DNA of 64,000 nucleotides from PFJX01 sp040751755 (GTDB lineage Bacteria; Pseudomonadota; Gammaproteobacteria; Burkholderiales; Thiobacillaceae): NCBI GenBank assembly GCA_040751755.1, contig JBFMHC010000050.1, forward strand, positions 62,001-126,000, in the 5' to 3' direction. The position numbers were made by a program, and so were the translations under genes. Positions 1-7,719 of this stretch are shown here, piece by piece. Every line of letters begins with the position of its first letter. Positions within the stretch are counted from its first letter, which is position 1. Below the pieces are notes generated by a model. That model did not search any database. It was given only the letters and a program-made list of their open reading frames with translations, and was not told the origin of the DNA.

Positions 1-31
1 TAACCCTTTCCAACAAAGGGGAATGCATGCG

Positions 32-724
32 CTAGGGTCGCCCGAGCAGCTCCGCCAGGCGCTTGGGCGCGAAGCAGTTCGCAGCCTTCTCGGCGGACAT
101 GCCAGGCTGGTGCGGCAACTCCGCGAGCAGCGGCGCCCCCAGGCGGCCGGCGAGGGCGCGCAGGTTCTCGTCGTAGGCGGCCATGTCCGGGTCGATGCGG
201 TTCGCCACCCAGCCCAGCAGACGCAGGCCGCGCGCCTCGATCGCCTCGACGCTGAGCAGGGCGTGGCTGAGGCACCCCAGGCGCATGCCCACCACCAGCA
301 CGACCGGCAGCCCCAGGGCGACCGCCAGGTCTGCGGTGTCCGTCGTCTCCGACAGGGGCACGCGGAAGCCCCCCACCCCTTCCACCACCACCAGGTCCGC
401 CTGGCCGGCCAGCGTCTCGTAGGCGGCGCGGATGCGCGGGATCTCGATGCGCACGCCCTTACGCTCGGCGGCGATGTGGGGCGCGATCGGCTCGCGCAGC
501 AGATAGGGGTTGATCAGCTCCGCCGCGGCCGTCACGTTACTGGCCGCGCGCAACGCGGCGACGTCTTCGTTCACCCACGCGCCATCGCGCAACTCCGCCC
601 CCGCCGCCACCGGCTTCATGCCCACCACGCGCAGGCCCAGCCCCACGCAGGCCCGCAGCAGGGCGGCGCTCACCAGGGTCTTGCCCACGCCCGTGTCGGT
701 ACCGACTATGAACAGGCCGCTCAT
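32..724 (-). CDS. bioD: ATP-dependent dethiobiotin synthetase BioD
   Basis: BioD closes the ureido ring of dethiobiotin from diaminopelargonic acid, CO2 and ATP, the next-to-last step of biotin synthesis in the cytoplasm. The 230-residue product has the family P-loop GTDTGVGKT at residues 8-16 and the second nucleotide-site motif VEGVGGFRVPL near residue 114. The length is normal. It is the last gene of the bioB-F-H-C-D run and is separated from bioC by 78 bases holding short inverted repeats. Function is clear from motifs and context. bioA is not in the window. Confidence 0.96.
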   Translation of the reverse strand: MSGLFIVGTDTGVGKTLVSAALLRACVGLGLRVVGMKPVAAGAELRDGAWVNEDVAALRAASNVTAAAELINPYLLREPIAPHIAAERKGVRIEIPRIRAAYETLAGQADLVVVEGVGGFRVPLSETTDTADLAVALGLPVVLVVGMRLGCLSHALLSVEAIEARGLRLLGWVANRIDPDMAAYDENLRALAGRLGAPLLAELPHQPGMSAEKAANCFAPKRLAELLGRP

Positions 725-725
725 G

Positions 726-798
726 TCAGTTCCGCACGGCCGTTCCGAAGGAACTGACCACCCCCTCGGGGGGAAACGAGCGCAGCGAGTAAGGGGGC
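726..798. repeat. Inverted-repeat region between bioC and bioD
   Basis: This 78-base gap holds an 8-base inverted repeat (TCAGTTCC at 726-733, GGAACTGA at 750-757), then a C5/G5 hairpin (CCCCCTCGGGGG from 761) and a second G run ending near 797, around the core CGAGCGCAGCGAG. This composition resembles short dispersed intergenic repeats of GC-rich proteobacteria. It may fold in the bioC-bioD transcript. No second copy is seen in the window, so dispersal is inference. Confidence 0.4.
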
Positions 799-802
799 TG
801 TT

Positions 803-1687
803 TCATTTCGGGCGCCGCCTGAATTCGATGACCTGGCGCCCGTCGGCGCGCGGCGCCGGCCGCCCCGCCCAGGCGTGGCCGTACACCAGCTCGTAGGTCG
901 CGGGCAAGCGACCGTCGCGGCGGAAGGCCTCGTAGTTGCGCGCCAGCGCGGCCCAGGCCGTCTTGCCCATGAGACCGGCGCGGCGCCCTTCCAGCACCGT
1001 CTGCGCGCCGATGCCCTTGAGGTCGGCGAACAGCCCGCGCAGGTCCTGATAGGTGAGAGTCAGGCGTTCCATCTCCATCACCGGGTTGGCGAAACCCGCC
1101 TGCATCAGGGCGTCGCCCACGTCGTGCATGTCGACGAAGCGGTTGACGTGCGCGTGGCCGTCCAGCCCGCTGCTGGCGGCGCGCAGTTCCTGCAGGGTGT
1201 CGGGGCCGAGGGTGGCGAACAGGAACAGGCCATCCGGCCGCAGTACCCGCCGCACCTCGGCGAAGGCGCGCGGCAGGTCGACCCATTGCAGGGTCAGGCT
1301 GGACCACGCCATGTCGACGCTGGCCTCGCGCAGCGGCAGGCGCTCCAGGTCGGCGCACAGGGGCGTGAAGTGCGCGGCGCGCGGCGCCAGGCGCTCGATC
1401 AGGCCGCGCCAGCCCTGCGCGCGGCCGCGCCCGGCGGCGACGCGCAGCATGGCGTGGGCGAGGTCGACGCCGACGATCTCCGCGCGCGGGAAGCGCGCGT
1501 GCAGCAACCCGGCACCGAAGCCCGTGCCGCAGCCGGCGTCGAGCACGCGCGCCGGTTTGACTCGGATCTCCTCCAGGTGCTCGTCGAGGCGCCGCGCCAC
1601 CTCCTGCTGCAGGAAGGCGGAGGCGTCGTAGCCCGGCGCGGCGCGCTCGAAGGCTCGGCGTACCGCACGCTTCAGGTGCTCATCCAT
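803..1687 (-). CDS. bioC: Malonyl-[acyl-carrier protein] O-methyltransferase BioC
   Basis: BioC methylates the free carboxyl of malonyl-ACP so that fatty acid synthesis can build the pimeloyl chain of biotin. The 294-residue protein has the SAM-binding motif DAGCGTG at residues 50-56 and the later class I methyltransferase motifs around ADLERLPL and LRPDGLFLF. The frame stays open upstream, but the ATG at 1687 gives the family N-terminus (MDEHLKRAVRRAF) and overlaps the bioH stop by 8 bases, so translation is probably coupled. Neighbours bioH and bioD fix the role. Confidence 0.95.
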   Translation of the reverse strand: MDEHLKRAVRRAFERAAPGYDASAFLQQEVARRLDEHLEEIRVKPARVLDAGCGTGFGAGLLHARFPRAEIVGVDLAHAMLRVAAGRGRAQGWRGLIERLAPRAAHFTPLCADLERLPLREASVDMAWSSLTLQWVDLPRAFAEVRRVLRPDGLFLFATLGPDTLQELRAASSGLDGHAHVNRFVDMHDVGDALMQAGFANPVMEMERLTLTYQDLRGLFADLKGIGAQTVLEGRRAGLMGKTAWAALARNYEAFRRDGRLPATYELVYGHAWAGRPAPRADGRQVIEFRRRPK

Positions 1688-2402
1688 GCAGGAACCCCCG
1701 CAGTTGCGCGACGAACCAGTCTGGGTGCGACAGGAAGGGTGCGTGCGAGGCGCGCGGGTGTTCCGCCAGACGGGCATCCGGCAGGACATCGGCGAGCCAG
1801 CGCCCTGCCTCGACCGGGCAGAGGGCGTCGTAGGCGCCGTGCACCACCAGCGCGGGGCAGCGGACGTCGCCGGCCAGGTCGCGCAGGTCCACCGCCGCGA
1901 GCAGCGCCATGCCGGCGGCGAGCGTCTCCGCACGCGGCTCGCCGCGCCCCAGCACCGCCTCGCGCAGGCGGCCGATCACCGCCCGCGCGGCCGCGTCGCC
2001 GCGCGCCTGCAGGGCGAGGAAGCGCTGCAGGGTGGCGCGGTAGTCCTGCTGCAGGGCGCGCGCGAACTCCGCCACCACCTCGGGGACGAGGCCGTGCGGC
2101 CACCCCTCGCGGGCGACGAAGGCGGGGCTGGCGCCGACCAGCACCAGGCGCGCCACCTTGTCCGGGTGCCGTGCCGCCAGGGCCAGGGTGACCATGCCGC
2201 CCATGGACCAGCCGACCAGGTCCACCGGCCCCGCGAGATCGGCGGCGAGGGCGTCGGCGATCGCCTCGGCCGTGTAGGGCGCAAGCAGCGGCGCATCGCC
2301 GTAGCCCGGCAGGTCCGGGGCGCGGCCCGGCACCTGTGCCAGGGTCTCCGCCCAGATGCCGCCGTGCAGGCCCCAGCCGTGCAGGAACAGGGGCTCAGCC
2401 AT
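1680..2402 (-). CDS. bioH: Pimeloyl-[acyl-carrier protein] methyl ester esterase BioH
   Basis: BioH removes the methyl group that BioC added once the pimeloyl chain is complete. The 240-residue alpha/beta hydrolase shows the nucleophile elbow GWSMG (Ser66), a probable acid at Asp192 (in HGAYDAL) and the catalytic His220 (in ASHAPF). The start at 2402 (MAEPLFLHGWG) places the family motif LHGWG at the N-terminus. It overlaps the bioF stop by 8 bases and the bioC start by 8, so the genes are tightly coupled. The bioC/bioH pair is the classical proteobacterial route. Confidence 0.95.
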   Translation of the reverse strand: MAEPLFLHGWGLHGGIWAETLAQVPGRAPDLPGYGDAPLLAPYTAEAIADALAADLAGPVDLVGWSMGGMVTLALAARHPDKVARLVLVGASPAFVAREGWPHGLVPEVVAEFARALQQDYRATLQRFLALQARGDAAARAVIGRLREAVLGRGEPRAETLAAGMALLAAVDLRDLAGDVRCPALVVHGAYDALCPVEAGRWLADVLPDARLAEHPRASHAPFLSHPDWFVAQLRGFLHG

Positions 2403-3558
2403 GCGCCAACTCCCGCAGCGCGGCGGCCAGCGCATCCACGTCCCCCGGTGCATGCGCAGCGGAGAGGGAGATGCGCAGCCGCGCCTGGCCCTGCGGCACG
2501 GTGGGCGGACGGATCGCCGGACAGAGGATGCCGCGCTCGCGCAGCCCGTCGGCGAGGCGCAGAGTCTCGACGTTGCCGCCCACCAGCAGGGGCTGGATCG
2601 GCGTCGCCGAGTCCATGAGCGGCCAGGGCAGGCCTGCCAGGGCCTCGCGCAGGTGCGCGACCAGTTCGCGCAGTCGTTCGCGCCGCCACGCCTCGCCCGC
2701 GATCAGGTCGAGGCTGGCGTCCAGCGCAGCCGCCAGCAGCGGCGGCTGCGCGGTGGTGTAGACGTAGGTGCGCGCGCGGTTGACCAGCCACTCGACCAGT
2801 TCCGATGTGCCCGCGACGAAGGCCCCGGCCACGCCCGCCGCCTTGCCCAGGGTGGCGAGGTAGATCAGACGCGGGTTGTCGGCAGGCAACCCGGCGTATT
2901 CCATCGCCCCCCAGCCCGCCTCGCCCAGCACGCCGAAGCCGTGCGCGTCGTCCAGATAGAGCCAGGTGCCGTGCCGCTCGGCCAGGTCGAGCAGCGCGCG
3001 CAGCGGCGCGATGTCGCCGTCCATGCTGAACACCGTGTCGCTGGCGATCAGTTTGGTGGCGGCCGTGCTCTCGCCGAGCTTCCGGTCCAGCCAGTCCAGG
3101 TCGAGGTGGGGATAGCGCGTGAGCGTGGCACGCGACAGCACGGCCGCGTCGACCAGGGAGGCGTGGTTGAGGCGGTCCTCGAACACCTCCGCGTGGCGGT
3201 CCAGCAGCGCCGGCAGCACCCCCAGGCTGGCCATGTAGCCGGTGGAAAACAGCAGCGCCGCAGGCAGGCCGACAAAGCCCGCAAGCCTTTCCTCAAGCTC
3301 GTGGTGCAGGCGGTGGTGGCCGGTGAGCAGGTGCGCCGCGCCCGCGCCCACGCCGGCGGCGTCCATGCCCGCGCGCGCCGCCGCGGCGAGGCCCGGGTGG
3401 CCGGCGAGGCCCAGGTAGTCGTTGCTGGCGAAGGACAGATAGTCGCGGCCGTCGAGGCGCACGCGTACGCCTTGCATGCCGTCCAGCACGCGGCGGCGGC
3501 GCAGCAGGCCTTGGGCATCAAGCTCGGCGAGGGCGGCGGGGAGTTGGTCGGGATTCAT
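2395..3558 (-). CDS. bioF: 8-amino-7-oxononanoate synthase BioF
   Basis: BioF is a PLP-dependent enzyme that condenses pimeloyl-ACP with L-alanine to 8-amino-7-oxononanoate. The product (387 residues) has the alpha-oxoamine synthase signatures: the SNDYLGL segment near the N-terminus, the DDAHGFG motif, and the PLP-lysine region LGKAAGVAGAF. I chose the ATG at 3558 (MNPDQLPAAL) because GGAGG lies 8 bases upstream; an in-frame ATG at 3573 is possible but poorly spaced. bioH starts inside its last codons. Confidence 0.95.
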   Translation of the reverse strand: MNPDQLPAALAELDAQGLLRRRRVLDGMQGVRVRLDGRDYLSFASNDYLGLAGHPGLAAAARAGMDAAGVGAGAAHLLTGHHRLHHELEERLAGFVGLPAALLFSTGYMASLGVLPALLDRHAEVFEDRLNHASLVDAAVLSRATLTRYPHLDLDWLDRKLGESTAATKLIASDTVFSMDGDIAPLRALLDLAERHGTWLYLDDAHGFGVLGEAGWGAMEYAGLPADNPRLIYLATLGKAAGVAGAFVAGTSELVEWLVNRARTYVYTTAQPPLLAAALDASLDLIAGEAWRRERLRELVAHLREALAGLPWPLMDSATPIQPLLVGGNVETLRLADGLRERGILCPAIRPPTVPQGQARLRISLSAAHAPGDVDALAAALRELAHG

Positions 3559-3630
3559 GGGGGATGCCTCCATCCCTTCGAGGAGAAGGCAGGAGAAAGG
3601 GAAACGGCATGTGCCAGACCGACGCTTGCT

Positions 3631-3668
3631 CCCTCACCCCAACCCTCTCCCAGGGGGAGAAGGGGGAA
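3631..3668. repeat. CCCTCACCCCAACCCTCTCCC-type palindromic intergenic repeat
   Basis: The bioB-bioF gap contains the pyrimidine-rich block CCCTCACCCCAACCCTCTCC followed by its G/A-rich complement (GGGGGAGAAGGGGG), which can fold as a long hairpin. From general knowledge, very similar sequences are scattered between genes in many unrelated bacteria. Only one copy is present here. It lies inside the bio transcript and could affect mRNA stability; no function is shown. Confidence 0.55.
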
Positions 3669-3671
3669 GTC

Positions 3672-4667
3672 CTAGTGCGCGCAGCGCCGGCCCTGCACCG
3701 GCTCGGTCTTCAGGCCCAGCTTGGCGAACAGGGCCTCGTCGGCGCTCACGTCCGGGTTGCCGGTGGTGAGCAGCTTGTCGCCGTAGAAGACGGAATTGGC
3801 CCCGGCCAGGAAACACAGGGCCTGGCCCATCTCGCCCAGCTCCTGCCGACCGGCCGACAGACGCACGTGCGAGGCGGGCATGGTGATGCGCGCCACGGCG
3901 ATGGTGCGCACGAACTCCATCGGGTCGAGGTCGCCGGCATTGCCCGCGTCGCACAGCGGCGTGCCGGGCACCTTCACCAACATGTTGATGGGCACGGACT
4001 CCGGCTGCGGATCCAGGTTGGCGAGCTCCAGGATCAGCCCGGCGCGCACGCGGCGCGACTCGCCCATGCCGATGATGCCGCCGCAGCACACGCTGATGCC
4101 GGCGTCGCGCACCTGCGCCAGGGTGTCGAGGCGGTCGCCGTGGGTGTGGGTGGTGATGACCTGGCCGTAGAACTCGCTCGCGGTGTCCAGGTTGTGGTTG
4201 TAGTAGTCCAGGCCGGCCTGCTTCAGGCGCTCGGCCTGGCCGGGCTTGAGCATGCCGAGGGTGACGCAGGTCTCCAGGCCCAGGGCCTTCACCTCGCGCA
4301 CCATCTCCTCCACCGCCGCCAGGTCCTTGTCCTTGGGGCCGCGCCAGGCGGCGCCCATGCAGAAGCGGGTCGCCCCGGCCTCCTTGGCGGCCTTGGCGGT
4401 GGCGACCACCTCGGCCACGTCGAGCAGCTTCTCGCGCTCCAGGCCGGTGTCGTGGCGCGCCGACTGCGAGCAGTAGCCGCAGTCCTCGGAACAGCCGCCG
4501 GTCTTGATCGACAGCAGGGTGGAGAGCTGCACCGTGTTGGCGTCGAAGTGCCGGCGGTGCGCGGTCTGGGCCTGGAACAGCAGGTCGTTGAGCGGCAGGG
4601 CGAACAGGGCCTCCACCTCGGCCAGGGTCCAGGCCTTCTTGCCCACGGGGTTGGACAGGTCGGTCAT
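3672..4667 (-). CDS. bioB: Biotin synthase BioB
   Basis: BioB is a radical SAM enzyme that inserts sulfur into dethiobiotin to form biotin. The 331-residue protein has the cluster motif C59-x3-C63-x2-C66 (CSEDCGYC) and the conserved TGGCSEDC, HNLDT and GGIIGMGE segments, so both the SAM [4Fe-4S] site and the sulfur-donating [2Fe-2S] framework are expected. The true start is the ATG at 4667 (MTDLSNPVG); the frame remains open upstream but matches nothing. The start overlaps the stop of the membrane-protein gene upstream by ATGA. Confidence 0.97.
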   Translation of the reverse strand: MTDLSNPVGKKAWTLAEVEALFALPLNDLLFQAQTAHRRHFDANTVQLSTLLSIKTGGCSEDCGYCSQSARHDTGLEREKLLDVAEVVATAKAAKEAGATRFCMGAAWRGPKDKDLAAVEEMVREVKALGLETCVTLGMLKPGQAERLKQAGLDYYNHNLDTASEFYGQVITTHTHGDRLDTLAQVRDAGISVCCGGIIGMGESRRVRAGLILELANLDPQPESVPINMLVKVPGTPLCDAGNAGDLDPMEFVRTIAVARITMPASHVRLSAGRQELGEMGQALCFLAGANSVFYGDKLLTTGNPDVSADEALFAKLGLKTEPVQGRRCAH

Positions 4668-5074
4668 TGATGCGCCCCCACTTTCGCCGCGTCCTCGATC
4701 AGCAGGTCCTGCCAGTCTTCCCTGCCGGCGCGCCAGACGTCGAACATCGCCCAGGGCACCAGGGCCAGGATCATGATCGCCCACACCCCCATCCAGCCGG
4801 TGGGCAGGTGGGCGATGTCGTTGGCGAAGATGGTGAGGAAACCCACCAGGCCGTAATAGCGGTAGCCCGCCCACTTGTTGTACCTGCGCACGGCGAGGTG
4901 CGGGTGATGCGCGATCGAGGCATAGACGAAGATGGAGAACGCCAGCCAGATCATCACCGGCGGCAGCGACATGGCCATGGGCAGGAAGGCCATCTTCTTG
5001 TCGGCGATGAACTGCCCCAGGGTGAACAGGCCGGCGGCCAGCAGCGTGGAGGCCACCGCCAGGAGGTTGAACAT
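4664..5074 (-). CDS. Conserved membrane protein upstream of bioB, function unknown
   Basis: A small hydrophobic protein (136 residues from the ATG at 5074, MFNLLAVAST). It has three to four predicted membrane segments: residues about 5-25, 32-52, 70-90 and 95-112. The C-terminus is soluble and acidic. Earlier in-frame starts exist at 5122 (GTG) and 5203 (ATG); the latter would overlap comF, so 5074 is a conservative choice. Its stop overlaps the bioB ATG (ATGA), so it is the first gene of the biotin operon and translationally coupled to it. I do not recognise the family. A role in biotin or precursor handling is only suggested by position. Confidence 0.6.
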   Translation of the reverse strand: MFNLLAVASTLLAAGLFTLGQFIADKKMAFLPMAMSLPPVMIWLAFSIFVYASIAHHPHLAVRRYNKWAGYRYYGLVGFLTIFANDIAHLPTGWMGVWAIMILALVPWAMFDVWRAGREDWQDLLIEDAAKVGAHQ

Positions 5075-5135
5075 GCGCGCACTGCGCAGGCTGGAGGCAG
5101 CGGTAACGAGGTGATTTTCCGACACGGTCTCTTCG

Positions 5136-5154
5136 GGGATTGCGGCACAATCCC
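5136..5154. promoter_or_regulatory. Inverted repeat between comF and the bio operon
   Basis: A perfect 7-base inverted repeat, GGGATTG-N5-CAATCCC, sits between the divergent comF and bio-operon starts. It could be an operator or an mRNA hairpin. It does not match the BirA operator (TTGTAAACC and its complement) that controls bio genes in enterics. Confidence 0.35.
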
Positions 5155-5196
5155 GGCAAACAAAAAGGCCCTGCATGGTGCTTGCGGGAGGATCGC

Positions 5197-5904
5197 ATGT
5201 CAAATCCGCTCATAGCCGCGATGAACGGCTGCCTATATTTTGCACAAAACCATCTCCCGCACCCCTGTCTGCTCTGCGGTACCACGGTGCGTGGCCGGCA
5301 ACTCTGCCCCGGTTGCGCGGACGACCTTCCCTTTCTGCCGGCGGCCCGCTGCCCGCGCTGCGCCCTGCCCTCGCCGGAAGGGCAGGTCTGCGGCACCTGC
5401 CTGCGCCGTCCGCCCGCCTTCGACCACGCGGTCGCGGTGTTCGCCTACGCCTTCCCGGTCGACGCCCTGGTCAGGCACTGCAAGTACCAAGGCGCGCTGG
5501 AGGTGGCCGAGTTCTTTGCCGCGGCCATGGCCGGCCAGCTGAGTGGGCACACGGACGTCGACCTCATCCTGCCCATGCCCCTGCACCCGGCGCGCCTGGG
5601 CGAGCGCGGCTTCAACCAGGCGGCGCAGATCGCCCGCCACCTCGCGGCGAGGCTGGACCTCCCCTGGCAGGCCACGGCCTGCGAACGCCTGCGCGACACC
5701 CCGCCGCAGGCCGGCCTGGACCTCAAGGCGCGCCGCCGCAACCTGCGCGGCGCCTTCCGCTGCGGGGTGGACCTGGTCGGCCGGCGCGTGGCCCTGGTGG
5801 ACGACGTGATGACCAGCGGTGCCAGCCTCAACGAGCTGGCGAAAGAGGCGAAGCGCGCGGGCGCGGCCGAGGTCTCGGCGTGGGTGGTGGCGCGGACGCT
5901 CTAG
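5197..5904 (+). CDS. comF: ComF family protein (zinc-finger phosphoribosyltransferase-like)
   Basis: ComF/GntX proteins are associated with DNA uptake and utilisation. The 235-residue product has four CxxC pairs (C24/C27, C37/C40, C52/C55, C65/C68) that would form an N-terminal zinc ribbon, followed by a type I phosphoribosyltransferase domain with the PRPP-loop signature VALVDDVMTSGAS near residue 196. The ATG at 5197 follows GGGAGG by 5 bases. It is divergent from the bio operon and convergent with nudB, with the two stop codons interleaved (5901-5904). This comF-bioB arrangement is widespread in proteobacteria. Confidence 0.9.
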   Translation: MSNPLIAAMNGCLYFAQNHLPHPCLLCGTTVRGRQLCPGCADDLPFLPAARCPRCALPSPEGQVCGTCLRRPPAFDHAVAVFAYAFPVDALVRHCKYQGALEVAEFFAAAMAGQLSGHTDVDLILPMPLHPARLGERGFNQAAQIARHLAARLDLPWQATACERLRDTPPQAGLDLKARRRNLRGAFRCGVDLVGRRVALVDDVMTSGASLNELAKEAKRAGAAEVSAWVVARTL

Positions 5905-6347
5905 GCGCGCCGGCCCGCCATCTCCGGCAGGCGCCGGATCGCGTCGGCGTTGCTCCAGGAGAAACACTTGTCCGCCGCCTCGCGCCAGGGCAGCCAGAGC
6001 TGGTTCAGGTGCTCGCGTGGCGACAGGCGCACGGGCAGCGACTCGGGCAACAGCAGGCCGAAGACGTGCTCGGTGTTGTGGGTGACGCCCGGGGCATAGC
6101 GGTGGCGCCAGCGTTCGAAGATCTCGAATTCGACGCGCATGTCCCAGTCGCTCAGGTCGTAGGCCCGCGCGTCCAGGCCGGTCTCCTCGCGCACCTCGCG
6201 GATCGCGGTCTCGAGCAGGGTCTCGCCCGGGTCCTGGCTGCCCGTCACGGACTGCCAGTAGCCGGGCGCGTCGGCGCGCTCCAGCAGCAGCACCTGCAGG
6301 TCGGCGGTGTGGATCACCACCAGGACGGAGACGGGGATCTTGTACAT
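5901..6347 (-). CDS. nudB: Dihydroneopterin triphosphate diphosphatase NudB (Nudix)
   Basis: NudB removes pyrophosphate from dihydroneopterin triphosphate in folate synthesis. The 148-residue protein carries a complete Nudix box starting at G36 with E42, R50, E51, E54, E55 and G57 in the correct spacing. The early VSVLVVIHTADLQVLLLER segment is typical of NudB. Its start lies just after the terminator hairpin of the gene upstream, so it may have its own promoter. Another Nudix substrate is possible, but NudB fits best. Confidence 0.88.
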   Translation of the reverse strand: MYKIPVSVLVVIHTADLQVLLLERADAPGYWQSVTGSQDPGETLLETAIREVREETGLDARAYDLSDWDMRVEFEIFERWRHRYAPGVTHNTEHVFGLLLPESLPVRLSPREHLNQLWLPWREAADKCFSWSNADAIRRLPEMAGRRA

Positions 6348-6352
6348 GACGG

Positions 6353-6381
6353 AAACGAAACGGCCGGCACCAGGCCGGCCG
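6353..6381 (-). terminator. Rho-independent terminator after the CheZ-like gene
   Basis: On the minus strand a perfect 8-base stem (CGGCCGGC/GCCGGCCG) with a 5-base loop is followed by a T-rich tract (TTTCGTTT). It lies between the gene ending at 6397 and nudB. Confidence 0.75.
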
Positions 6382-6396
6382 CTGGGTCAGGGAGAG

Positions 6397-6969
6397 TCAG
6401 AAGAGTTCGACGTCCGCGCCGCCCTGCGACTGGTCCTGCTTGGCATGTACGAACTGCTCCAGCGCCGCGCGCACGTCGCCGGTCTGCAGCAGCTTGTCGA
6501 ACATCAGCTTCTCGTCCTCCATGGTGTACTTGGCGCGGATCTTCTGCTGCAGGGCATGCCAGGCGAAGGGGTTGTAGAGCTGCGCGGGGTCGCTGACGAT
6601 TCCGCTCAGATCCTCCAGGCTGCGGCACACGTGCGACAGGCGCTGGCTGAGACGGTCGTAGAACTGGAAGGCCATGATCGCGTGCTGCATCTGGCCGGAG
6701 ATCGCCGCGCCCGCCGCCTCGATGGACTGGCGCACCGGCGAGTCCGGCAGGGTGTGGACCTGTTCCACCAGGGCCATCAGGTTGCCGTACATGCTGGTGA
6801 AGGTGTTGGTGAGCACGTCCACTGAACCGTTCGAATCGCGCATCGCCATCTCGATCTGCGCCGTCGCCAGATTCAGCATCAGGATGGTCTCCCGCACCTG
6901 GCTCCAGTCCAGGTCGGGGCGGGAGGCGGTGGAAGGGGCGGCGTTCGGGTTCATCGTGTTTTCGTCCAT
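6397..6969 (-). CDS. Putative CheZ-like phosphatase / chemotaxis-associated protein
   Basis: A soluble, mostly helical protein of 190 residues, poor in cysteine, with no obvious enzyme domain. In the central helix the segment AFQFYDRLSQRL has Asp105 and Gln109 four residues apart, the spacing of the catalytic Asp/Gln pair (D143, Q147) in E. coli CheZ. The C-terminus ends in ADVELF after a low-complexity linker; CheZ likewise ends in a short peptide that docks CheY-P, and the chemoreceptor at 31812-33380 ends in a similar SIDLF. These parallels suggest a CheY-P phosphatase or flagellar/chemotaxis adaptor. The assignment is inference; the overall sequence is not plainly CheZ. A GGAG lies about 9 bases before the ATG. 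Confidence 0.55.
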   Translation of the reverse strand: MDENTMNPNAAPSTASRPDLDWSQVRETILMLNLATAQIEMAMRDSNGSVDVLTNTFTSMYGNLMALVEQVHTLPDSPVRQSIEAAGAAISGQMQHAIMAFQFYDRLSQRLSHVCRSLEDLSGIVSDPAQLYNPFAWHALQQKIRAKYTMEDEKLMFDKLLQTGDVRAALEQFVHAKQDQSQGGADVELF

Positions 6970-7032
6970 GGGGTCTCACTCCGATCCGGCGCGCCGAATC
7001 CTGCCCGGCGCGCGCGTGGCTTCAGACTGCGT

Positions 7033-7668
7033 TCACTTCATGCCGCTCAGGTAGGCGGCCAGGGCGCGGATCTGCTCATCGCCGAGCTGGCGCGCCACCG
7101 AGGTCATGCGCGGGTCGCGGCGCGTCCCCTTGGCGGCGCGGTAGTCCCTGAGCGCTGTCTCCAGATAGCCGCGCCGCTGCCCGGCCAGGCGCGCCACCTC
7201 GCGCGTACCGAGCGCCGCCGCGCCGTGGCAACCCTGGCAGGCACGCTGGTACTGCGCCAGACCAGCCTGCGCCAGGCGCGCATCCCGCGAGGGCGTGGCC
7301 TGCACCGCCTGGGTGGCATAGAACACGGCGATGTTGAAGCGGTCCTCGGGCTTGAGCACCTTGACCAGCCCGCTCATGAACTCGTCCTTGCGGCGCCCGT
7401 CGCCGAACTTGTCGATCTGGTTCAAGAGGTAGACGGGGTTCTGGCCGGCGAGGTTGGGCACGTGCTCCAGCGGGCTGTTGCCGGTGGCGCCGTGGCAGTT
7501 CTCGCAGAAGAAGGCTGCGCGCTTGCCCGCCTGCGCCGCGGCGGCGCGCGCCTTGGCGTCGTTCATCACCTGCGCGAGGCGCGCCTCGGCATCCCCCGCC
7601 GCGCCCTGCGCGGTCAGCCCCCACAACCCCAAAGACAGGCAGACCGCCAATCTCGACCAGATCGTCAT
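7033..7668 (-). CDS. Dihaem cytochrome c (cytochrome c4-like), periplasmic
   Basis: The 211-residue protein has a Sec signal peptide (residues about 1-23, cut near AQGAAG) and two c-type haem sites, CENCH at 55-59 and CQGCH at 144-148, each in a class I cytochrome c domain with downstream Met ligand candidates. Two tandem domains make it cytochrome c4-like, a carrier between the bc1 complex and terminal oxidases or other periplasmic reductases. The ATG at 7668 has GGAGGG 7 bases upstream. It is divergent from mutS. The exact partner cannot be told from sequence. Confidence 0.85.
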   Translation of the reverse strand: MTIWSRLAVCLSLGLWGLTAQGAAGDAEARLAQVMNDAKARAAAAQAGKRAAFFCENCHGATGNSPLEHVPNLAGQNPVYLLNQIDKFGDGRRKDEFMSGLVKVLKPEDRFNIAVFYATQAVQATPSRDARLAQAGLAQYQRACQGCHGAAALGTREVARLAGQRRGYLETALRDYRAAKGTRRDPRMTSVARQLGDEQIRALAAYLSGMK

Positions 7669-7719
7669 TCGCAACCCTCCATGAGCAACGCCGCGATTGT
7701 ATGGCCTCAAGCGCTTAAA

